NCBI GenBank assembly: GCA_021186555.1
Contig: JAJKFL010000002.1
Location: 29,924,001 to 29,988,000 of the forward strand
Origin: Reticulitermes speratus
Lineage: Eukaryota; Arthropoda; Insecta; Blattodea; Rhinotermitidae
Length of the DNA: 64,000 nt
Direction: 5' to 3'
Shown here: piece after piece, positions 1 through 8,655 of the stretch
How the letters are laid out: each line of letters begins with the position of its first letter
Position numbering within the stretch: position 1 is the first letter of the stretch
The notes under the pieces: generated by a model
Told to the model about the DNA's origin: nothing
What the model saw: only the letters and a program-made list of their open reading frames with translations
Database searches by the model: none
Program-made: the position numbers and the translations under genes

Positions 1-328
1 GACAATACATTTCTGTTGTGTTCTGTAGACAGTACCATGACATCCTTGTGCTCTGAAAAGTGAAAAAGTATGAGAACTACAACTGCATGAAAATACAATC
101 AACTCTCAGGGCACCAACAGTTTTTGACTCCGTTATGTGTTACTTCCTGACAACATACATTGTGCAGCTTATTTTTTCCCTACATACCATATTACATATT
201 GCTGGGAATCAGGATTTCTTCTGTATAATATGCCGATTCTGTTACACAGTGGCAGAAAAAAAAAGCCAATCCTTCTTGTACTAGAAAATGCCCTTCACCA
301 TACCCTAAAAACAATTATTTATACATAC
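1..328 (-). other. Start of Prp19 intron 5
   Basis: Begins with the donor GTATGT at 328-323 on the minus strand and runs off the window. I see no repeat or coding signal in it. Confidence 0.7.
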
Positions 329-523
329 AGGATGTGAAGCAAGTGTGTGGAAGGTGCGTATAGAATCATGTGAGACAAGGTCCTCAGGTACAGTCCTTCC
401 TCTTTTCTTTCGTTCTTGAGTCAGAACAGTTGCTTTATCCTGTAGCTTCTGAATAACTTCAGCCGACATGCCTGCTTGCTCTGTTGGTTGATTTGCTATA
501 CCACCTGCTTCCACAGCAATTGC
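329..523 (-). CDS. Prp19: Prp19 coding exon 5 (linker before the WD40 propeller)
   Basis: Acceptor TTTCAG just above 523; donor CCT|GTATGT at 329. Sixty-five codons: [39 protein letters not shown], ending TLASHP. In other animals this runs into the first WD40 blade (GLHSA), so the next exon is left of position 1. Confidence 0.93.
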
Positions 524-3500
524 CTGAAACACAATGCACGTCAAACTAGACTTTGTCTAAAAAAAACTCAAGAGGGTATATCATACTTTCAGTAGGCAAT
601 ATTATGGAAGAAAAGTCCTGTGTGCTCCACGTTTCATAATTCAATACAAAACTTCATCCAGCCAGCTGTTTCACTAGTGCCTCATGTGAATTCAGGAAGC
701 TGACCACATCTATGACAGGAAGTAATTCCTAATGATGTATTAACCCAGTACATTTAGATTCCCCACCAGTGTATGAAATACCAGCTGTTCAAAATATAAT
801 CTGGTAACTTCCTAAGGATGATGTAACAATCTATATCACTATATGATGATGATGTAACCTAAAAAAATATTAGAGTCTAGTACACCAAGTTAACTCAATT
901 CTACAGCATTTGATATACAACTTATTCCAATATAATTAAAACACCTACCATCATAATTTGTGTTCTTTCATTTTTAATTACTATTTAAGTCTTAAGGTAA
1001 GAACTTACTGGTTGAGGGATTCCTGCTGGATGTGTAGCAATGCCGGCCTGTGGTTTAAGTGTTGCAAGAGCCTCACGAGCAGCAGTCACCTCTTTAGTGA
1101 GACGAGCAATTACACGACAGTGCAGCATCAGGCTGATACGGGAGCATGATTGTACAAAAATATTAATTAAATTAGATTAATCAATATGAATTATTACTCC
1201 AGTAGGAAGTTTTTCAGTGGTGAAAATATTAAATGGGAATGAATTCAACAAAAAATTAATATATGCAATAAGCAGGAATATTCATACCAGACAGAACTGG
1301 CACATCAGTACCGTGCATGAATTAACATATTTATGATTGCCAAACAACTAAATATTTATTTGTAATATGATTGGATAGGGAGGCCATAACTTGCATACAA
1401 AGCCAGCTCAGTTACCCATACTGAGTATATATCCACATGAATTTTGATAGCATGAGGGAGCCTACGAGGCATCACTGCATCATGTAAGCCTTTATCCCAT
1501 AGAGTTTACCTCTCACATTTCCCAAATGTTGCATGGGACAGTACTGACGAGACTTTCCTCCATGTTGAACTGAGGACTTCCTCCATTGAAGAATGTATTA
1601 TTCCATGCTGTATCACTACCTTTGGCTTCTCCTAGGGTTTATTTTATGATACTTTAACTGTACAGGTTATGTACACTCAAACTGAAAGATTAACAAGGAA
1701 GGATGACCTGTTTTAAAAGAACTACCTCAGCATTTTTTTGAATAGATGAAGATAAAGCTGTCAGCCTCTGGCCAAAAATTTGAACCTGGGACCCCATGAA
1801 CACAAAGCATGAGGACCTTCCACTTGACCACAATGTTTGATTTTTCTTTTCCAAAACAAATTAATAGGAGCAAAGATGGGGATAAATTAACTACCATTAG
1901 TTCAAGTTCTAACTAAAATAGTTTTTTACATACTGAAATGGCACCCACTTCTCACATTTCCAAAACTATAACAAAATGCAAAGCTACAGAGGGAAAGTGG
2001 GGTTACGAAAACCAACATTTTAAAGTGAAAGTAACTGTGACAATTCTCATGAAGTTACTGACAACGTGAGAAGTGAATATGGTTGCCACAGTGGAAACAA
2101 GCCTTCTACACTGCCAAATACACGCATGGTGTTAAATTCTGGGAAAACAGACATCTAGCACCTGTTGCCTACCTCCAACATGAACAGAATATCAATGCAT
2201 TTCCAAAACATGAATTGTTAAATTTCCATTATCATTACTGCTACATCTGCATATAATTTATCCAGTTTCACATTTGAAAAACCTCCAATATAAATTATAC
2301 TTCACTAATCCTTAAATGGTTTCAATTAAAGCAGCTTATGAACCTTAATTCTTGTCTTGCAGTCTGAAGTTGCTGACGCTGAGTAAAACTATGTAACATT
2401 ACTGCATCCCATTCATCCTGAAGTGTTTTTAAAATAGCAGGGATACTTGTTGCTGATGGAGGCTTTGGTTTAACCACTGGTGTCGCTAAAACAAAAAACA
2501 TAAATTTATTTTAATATCACTTAGTTTCTGTCAGTAAACAGCCGAGATGTTTTGGACATACAGTAAAACCTTGTTAACCCAGATGAACTGGGGGGAGAGG
2601 TCATCTGGATTAAGTGGTAATCCAAATTAGCAAAGCAAAAGATAGCCCCCCCACCCCACCCCCCCAAAAAAAAAAAAAACTAACTAACTAACTAACTTTG
2701 GAACACCTATAAATGGAAAATTTAATGATATAGCCAGTCCTGATCTTGTGATTAAATACCTATGTATTAATTTACAAAATGTCAAAATAAATAAAAAATA
2801 TCACTGTAGTAGAGCCTTTATTTACAAACTAAAAAAAAAGACACACTACATACACTTAATCATTGACAGAAAACTCAGAAGTTGTATTTGTTTTTAAACA
2901 TAATAATGCAGGTTTGAAGAAACTGTCAAGTTTTGTCTGAACAGACCTCTGCTGCTGTTCTTTAATTATAAACTCCCTCACAGTTTTAGGTATTCATAAT
3001 ATGCCTGCAATTCTTGATTTCTTGTAGAGCCCACATAATTGATTACTGCATTAATGCTATCTCTTGTGGAGCTAAGAAGTTTCTTCTTAATTGTAGATTC
3101 TTGTGGATCATGTACTTCATTATCCGATCCTTCTTCCATAGCAGAAGTCTTAACAACATCTGCAGCAATTTATTCATCTGTCAGATGTTGAAATTCAGGG
3201 TCTCTTTCATCCAGTTCAGTTATAAGCAATAGTGTCTGTGTGACTCATGAGTCAACAACAATACTAAACAACAGCAAGACATGGCAGCAATGCAAAGTAT
3301 GTTCAGTCTCTCTCTGCACCATCATCAGCGTGGAGTGACTCATCTGCCTTCCTGAATCCTGTATGTCTTTTAAAGTACGTACTTAACCGTGAATAGAATT
3401 TTTCATGTTTGTCGATCAGAATTATCCGACATCCGGATTAACTGTGACTGGATTAGAATGGGTTTATTGTAGTGTGGTTGGAATGGGGCATCTAACGAGG

Positions 3501-6500
3501 TCTCTGACACAGAACTTCATCTTACATTGAGATCTGTATTCTACTGGGATTTTATGCAGCACACAATCCCAGCACGGCGCAGATCTCATTTGCATTTCAG
3601 CAGAAGCCTGAAATCATTCATCTTATATTGCTGCATATACAGTGAAGGCTGAAATATCTGGCAATGGATTATCCAGAAAGTTCTATCAACCAGAAAATGA
3701 CTGACAGGCCCATTACATTTCACTATTTCATCGACAGCACCCAGCACCAATTAAGAGAGTTTGACCATTATATGTGTCTTGTTGGTTACACACACACACA
3801 CCATGTTACATCAGTAGTGCTGCAAAGGGAAGAGACAGTATGGCAGGAAAAATAAGACAGTGTATCAAGTGACAAATTAAACGGCTAAGCCTGTCTTGAG
3901 GTCGTTAGGTACACTAACACACATATTAGGTATCATTACATCCAGAAAATTAAGACATCTAGCAACCCCGGAGTCCTGGAGGTGCCAGACATCACAACTG
4001 TTACTGTAGTACAATGCAATATGGAAAATCTTTAAGGCACTTCATTAAAAATTACTATAAATAACAATATAAAATCAGATACATGATATAGTTCTTAGTC
4101 ATATAAAATTTCCAGTACTAACTTTTAACATCAATAAGCATATCAGCTGAAAGTTCCTTGCCATTAATAGGGTCCACACCATTCTCAACCAAATACTTTT
4201 CAATTAGACGTCTTTCAAATATAGCTCCTGATGTTGGAGATATGACAGGATGTTCTGGAACTTCATTAGAAACTGCAACAAGAGAAAGTGAGGCTTCATG
4301 TTTGTGAAAATTATGGTCAACAGGTTATCAACTTCAATAACAGTTGCAGTAATAGTATACTAGAATCATCCCAGAGTATATCTATAGCACCATGAAACAT
4401 CTAGAACAGTGACACTCACTTGAAATCCAGTGAGGGCCAAGAAAATTTCTGGAAACCTATTTCTGGCTCTCATGTCAGACCATAACTTACAGGTGTTCAG
4501 TTTCAACTGAACAACATGACAAAAACTTCATATTGTACAGAATAAAAAAAAATGGAAATTAACAGTGACTTACAAACTTTACTCATGTGTTTTATACATT
4601 ACTATTACAGGGTAAAATTCTAGCTCAACGAATAACAAGATTTATTACGAAAGAAACAGGCTTGGCATACTGCACAATAATTCAATTGAATTTTAAAATG
4701 ACTGAACTGTTCAAGATTATCGAAAAGCATATGTGTGTAAGTCTGGTTGTGTGTGCTTGTGTTTTGCTGTACAGGGTTATTACAATCACTCATCATTTCA
4801 CACTGAGTCGCTTATGTTATGTGCTAAGCCCACTCACCAGTTTCTTCCCACACAGCATATCACAGAGGTTGTCACCCCTCTGTAAAATCATCTACAGGCA
4901 TTACATGGATTTCATCTGGGAAATGTGTTTTTGTATGATACATACACTAAATATAACTCCTACAAGAAGCATCCTGTAAATTCATATGCAAGTTTCCTGA
5001 TGCAACTGTTCCAACAAGACAATTACGTGAAAAGGCTTCCACAACAGTTCCATTCTAGACAGCAAGACAATATGCTGCAAACATGTGCTGTGGAAAACCT
5101 CAACCAAATTTGAGTCAGGCCAGACATCTCCAAGGAAATCACTGGCTTGACTTGCAGAGTTATCTGGGCATGTCTGTGTGATCAGCATGAAAATACCAAG
5201 CAAGGGACTGTGGCCTCCTCACTCGTCAAACCTGAACCTGTGCAATTTTACTTGTGGGGCATCATAATAACAATCCTCACACTAAAGATGGTCTGAAAGA
5301 TACCATTCAGAATATAGGGTTTTCAATTTTACCAGCAGCACTTCGATGTGCAATGAACAATGTGTGTGTGTGACACGTCTGCAATCTTAAGGATACCATT
5401 CCGGAAGATTCTTTAAATATGGTGACTAAAAACATTTAACTGTGATACAATGAAATACAATATGAGGACTCCTACTCACAGCAAACTGGAATAGCAGTGA
5501 TCACTGTGCTGCTTATCATGCAAAACAGTCCAAGTGTAGAGAGACATGTAATATGATTTTTTATGCTTACTAAATGTTACTTCCAGATGTATTATGAGCC
5601 AAAAATGCCAATTATTTCGACACAAGTCAGCACTGAGCATTTAACCACTTACAGTAGTGTTTTCTGGTAAATACACCACTCTTTCTCCAACCATACAAAA
5701 TAACAATGTGGCATGGACATCTCCTAGGTAAAAATTCAAATTGGAAGTTAAAAATGCCTTATCCTGCATGTCAAAAAAGATTTTACTGAAATGAAGTACA
5801 ATGTTCACTTCAAGGGTCACACAAACGTAACAGGCCAGTCACATGCAGCACACGGGTAACAGTCATCATCGCTAATCTACAGCTGCTACGTAACATCTAA
5901 GTTAACATAAAAGATGTGATAAGACATACCCATTCCTCAGCCCACACTCTAAAACAGCATTGTGCTTATACCCCAGTAAATTACTGTATGTACTCAATGC
6001 AAGATATGTTTTTTCCTTAAATGTGGTGCTTAAATTTGCAAGGTTGTTTTAAATTTGTGTATGAAATGTTGACCCCACCGATGGTGCTTCCACCGGGTCG
6101 TGGTGGTGGGGCTTGTGTGTACCAATGACCCAGAGAGCTATGCCGGCAGTAGCATAGCTACTGGTAGGGCCTCCCAAGCCGGACAGGTCAAAGGGTAGGT
6201 ACCAGACTAAGAGAAGCACCCTGGTCCTCCAGGTTGGGGGTTGTGCATAAGGTTAACACCCTTATCACATAAAACAAACCCTGTTCAGAAAATGACACTA
6301 AAGCCTCGAAATGTATTCATGGAGGCAGATAGTGGAGGAAGCCAAAGCCCACCCAGGGCTGTAGAGCTGGATGGTAAGGTAAGGTATGAAATGTTGAACC
6401 AGACAGCACCAAACCAGATCGCTCTGAACTGGAACATGCGAAGCCAAACAAAGGACTGCATCGCCAAATTGTCATGTGTAGACAAAAGAGAGAACACAGC

Positions 6501-8308
6501 ATGACTTAAGTTAAGTTAACTGACATCATCTTCTTGTTTGGACTTTGCTTCTGCCTTCAGGCAAGGAAGCACCTAACCTGGTAGACCCCTTAGATCGAGC
6601 TATTCTCAGTCACTGGGCACCATAGAAACAATAAACTTGCTATGATATGTACCTCAGAACAGATGTAGTCCAAGAGGAGTAATAGGAAAGTGGCTATTGA
6701 AAAATTAACTGCAAGATTCAAAAATAAAACCTGGACCAATCCACAAATTAAAACCCATACAAAGTGCCATGAACTCAGACTGATCAGACCACAGACACAA
6801 CACAAAAATCCAGAACACACATATTTAAAATTCTTAACACTACTAACACCATCTGTGGAGAAAACTGTGAATCTTCATGAGTTCAAGTAAATTTATAAAC
6901 CATGAAATATAAATGTATTATTTAGTGAATGTGAATCATAAAGGTATGGCAGCATATCTCACCAGAAGTGATTGTAAAGGGTTTTAAGAAGTGCTGTATA
7001 TCCAATGCAATGGATGGGACTGACGATATGTTGTGGAATGGCAGTGAAGAGGATGAGAATGTGAGGAAGATGATGGCACTGAATGTGAAAATGGAAACAG
7101 TGACACTGATTGGTAAAGGTAGATAGAATCTAGAATCTGACATGCTTTGTATATTTAGTGTATGAAATTAATCAGTAAAATATTTTTTTCTTAACAGACA
7201 TTTTATTTTTGGGGGATTGTCTTACATTTGGATAAATACATTTTCCCTTGGCAGATGTGTTTTATTTGGGGGGTCATCTTAGATCAGAGTAGTCTTGCAT
7301 TCAGGTAAATATGGTAATAGTTAAATGTAATTTTCATCCAACCAATTCAACAGATTTTAATCGTAATTAATGTATGTATATATTGCTGTGGCTATTTCCT
7401 CTGACTGCTTGTAAGATAATTGCAATAAGAGTTAATTTAAATAACAGACTGTTATAGATATGGCTCAGGATAGGGACAGGTGGCAGGCTCGTGTGAGTGC
7501 GGTAATGAACCTTCAGGTTCCATAAAACGCAGGGATTTTCTTGACTAGCTGACGACCTGCTAGCTTCTCAAGAAGCACTCTGCTCCATGGAGTTAGTTAA
7601 CAGTTTGTTATAAATTACTAATTATGATGATTTTAATTTCTTTGTATGTGGTTCACCATTTCTCTGTCACCAGTCATCAAGAGAGACTGCCAGAACTCCA
7701 ACAGTCAATTTCTGAATGCCAAGTGGAAAATTAGCCATCAACCAAAATTTCAGTCACCACTGGCAACTAGGTGGCAGTACCTTTCACTTCTGTCCTTACC
7801 ACTTTCAGTAACCCAGTTCTTAACATAGCGAGGGCAAAGAAGATAACCATTAGGCCTAGTTGTGTGGTAGATGGTCACCAACGTTTCGGAGTAACCTACT
7901 GCCTCCATGAACTGGGTATATGTATGAAACTCGAGATTACTGCCTTTCGGGAAGTATCGCTGAGGAACTACTGCCTTCACTCTCAGGGCAAGTTTCCCAG
8001 AAACGTTGGTAAATTTCTACCAAACTACGCATCATCACATTTCAAGGGACAGTAACCGCCACAGTTACCGCCGTTGGAATCACAATCACGCACGCCGCAG
8101 ACTTGCATTATGAGGTGCCGGTTAGAAGTAACGCTACCCGTTGAAGTTCACAATATACGACAAAGGCATGGGTATTACAAGTAAAAGCCCTCCGTTACAC
8201 AATTAAAATTCCACTACACGTAGCATTAAACTTCACGTTACTTATTAGTTTTATTCTGCAATATAAAATGAAACTTGCTAGATACTTACTCGCACAACAG
8301 AGCGCCAT
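329..8308 (-). CDS. Prp19: Prp19 / PRPF19, pre-mRNA-processing factor 19 (N-terminal 210 residues; rest lies left of the window)
   Basis: U-box E3 ubiquitin ligase and scaffold of the nuclear NineTeen complex, which acts in spliceosome activation and DNA-damage signalling. Five coding exons on the minus strand: 8290-8308, 4123-4272, 2344-2485, 1009-1132, 329-523. Residues 1-57 are the U-box (starts [31 protein letters not shown] visible). Exon 3 carries the [14 protein letters not shown] stretch and the start of the coiled coil ([22 protein letters not shown]), through which the protein tetramerises. Exon 4 continues it ([17 protein letters not shown]). Exon 5 holds [17 protein letters not shown] and the [11 protein letters not shown] linker. 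The WD40 propeller is outside the window. All junctions are GT-AG and keep frame. The 5' end of exon 4 departs from the family (see findings). Introns hold a pogo-like element and LINE pieces. Identification is secure. Confidence 0.95.
1009..1132 (-). CDS. Prp19: Prp19 coding exon 4 (coiled coil), with an altered 5' end
   Basis: From about 1118 down to 1009 the exon reads [19 protein letters not shown], then [18 protein letters not shown], with donor CCA|GTAAG, as expected. The 5' end is odd. The family has SHALYQHDAACRV here; the DNA still resembles it up to about 1149, but the expected acceptor AG reads AA and two extra bases break the frame. The only in-frame route I can find uses an AG at 1133-1134, giving S-LMLHCRV: five residues shorter and altered. 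The start at 1132 is therefore provisional. Confidence 0.7.
1133..2343 (-). other. Prp19 intron 3: no recognisable content
   Basis: AT-rich intronic sequence between exons 3 and 4. No transposon ends, no open coding frame and no RNA gene recognised. The bases 1133-1149 nearest exon 4 look like former exon sequence. Confidence 0.5.
2344..2485 (-). CDS. Prp19: Prp19 coding exon 3 (linker and start of coiled coil)
   Basis: Acceptor TTTTAG before 2485; donor AAG|GTTCAT at 2344. Encodes [17 protein letters not shown], then [17 protein letters not shown] and QTARQEL, nearly identical to the family across this conserved segment. Ends in phase 2, so exon 4 must supply one base of a Ser codon. Confidence 0.93.
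2561..3470 (-). mobile_element. pogo/Tigger-like DNA transposon remnant in Prp19 intron 2
   Basis: Flanked by TA on both sides (2559-2560 and 3471-3472). The ends are imperfect inverted repeats: CAGTAAAACCTTGTTAACC at left and GGGTTTATTG at right, with the ATCCGGATTA-type sub-terminal sequence usual for pogo/Tigger elements. The minus strand between about 3230 and 2880 still reads as the C-terminal part of a Tigger-type transposase ([35 protein letters not shown]) interrupted by in-frame stops. The catalytic DDE region is missing, so this is an internally deleted, dead copy. It also holds short C-, A- and ACTA-runs near 2640-2700. Confidence 0.75.
3471..4122. other. Prp19 intron 2, remainder
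   Basis: Contains a short CA run near 3790. No recognisable gene; a 63-codon open frame at 3664 has no recognised similarity. Confidence 0.4.
4123..4272 (-). CDS. Prp19: Prp19 coding exon 2 (U-box)
   Basis: Acceptor TTGCAG immediately above 4272; donor AAAA|GTTAGT at 4123/4122. Encodes the body of the U-box ([42 protein letters not shown]). Like other U-boxes it has no zinc-binding Cys/His set. Phase 1 in and phase 1 out. Confidence 0.93.
4990..5420 (+). mobile_element. mariner-like transposase fragment (degraded)
   Basis: Across frame shifts the plus strand resembles the C-terminal part of a mariner transposase: a [13 protein letters not shown] stretch near 5210-5250 (the W-P-P-x-S-P-D-L-x-P-C-D-F motif region), then a [12 protein letters not shown]-like piece near 5270-5310. 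The third catalytic Asp region is mutated. No terminal repeats found. Lies in Prp19 intron 1. Confidence 0.5.
6071..6500 (+). mobile_element. Fragment resembling a LINE 5' region
   Basis: GC-rich block in an AT-rich intron with the features of insect LINE 5' leaders I have seen: ACCAATGACCC followed by GAGAGCTATGCCGGC, AAGGGTAG, ACCAGACTAAGAG, GGTCCTCCAGGTTGGGG and a short open frame at 6241-6504 beginning in that leader. No endonuclease or RT domain follows, so it is truncated. The family assignment is from memory and uncertain. Confidence 0.45.
7445..7600 (+). mobile_element. Truncated LINE 3' tail (family L-a)
   Basis: Contains TGGCTCAGGATAGGGACAGG, AACCTTCAGGTTCCATAAAA and CTCTGCTCCATGGAGTTAGT, the same 3' end as the longer copy at 49255-49785, where it follows the end of a reverse-transcriptase ORF. 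A 5'-truncated insertion in Prp19 intron 1. The same tail occurs in reverse at 9295-9475. Confidence 0.7.
7856..8029. repeat. Small inverted-repeat element (MITE family M1), 250-450 bp inside the Prp19 start
   Basis: The left end (TTGTGTGGTAGATGGTCACC then AACGTTTCGG) and the right end (GAAACGTTGG then TAAATTTCTACCAAACTACG) are imperfect inverted repeats of about 35-50 bp. The same ends flank 21567-22835 and form the hairpin at 35273-35397. It lies inside Prp19 intron 1 close to the presumed promoter. Confidence 0.6.
8290..8308 (-). CDS. Prp19: Prp19 coding exon 1
   Basis: Nineteen coding bases: start codon at 8308-8306, MALCCA plus one base, then donor A|GTAAGT. The MAL-C-A start matches the U-box beginning of insect Prp19 as I know it. 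The split codon is completed by exon 2 to give Ile followed by SNEVPEHP. A roughly 4 kb intron follows. Confidence 0.9.
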
Positions 8309-8550
8309 GTTAGTAACACTACTGTAATCAAGTTTTCAGGATAAGGCGACAAATATACTACCATATACCACACATTGAATTGAAACCTATATATGAAGAA
8401 ATAACAGACTTAACAAATTGTAGCACAGATTTTATTAAATTGTTATTATAAAAATTGAAATATGCATTTATATACAGTAGAATGTTGACTATCTTGCAAA
8501 ATTTGGGGAGTCAGTTCCTAATTGATCTACGATCCATAGGACAATTCAAT
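8309..8550. promoter_or_regulatory. Probable shared (bidirectional) promoter of Prp19 and SELENOM
   Basis: Only 242 bp separate the Prp19 start codon (minus, 8308) from the SELENOM start codon (plus, 8551), so both promoters and both 5' UTRs must sit here unless there are further upstream exons. I see no clear TATA box in a convincing position. That the region is a promoter follows from gene layout, not from a motif. Confidence 0.6.
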
Positions 8551-8655
8551 ATGGTTCCTGATTGGCGTGAAGTGCTGCTTATTGTAATAATTTTAGTGTC
8601 TTCTGCGGTGCAAGGCGATGATGCCGACGAAAATATTGCTGCTGCTCGAGTTGAA
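8551..8655 (+). CDS. SELENOM: SELENOM exon 1 (signal peptide)
   Basis: Thirty-five codons ending RVE in phase 0, donor GAA|GTAAGT. Encodes the signal peptide and the acidic DDADEN start of the mature protein. Confidence 0.88.
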
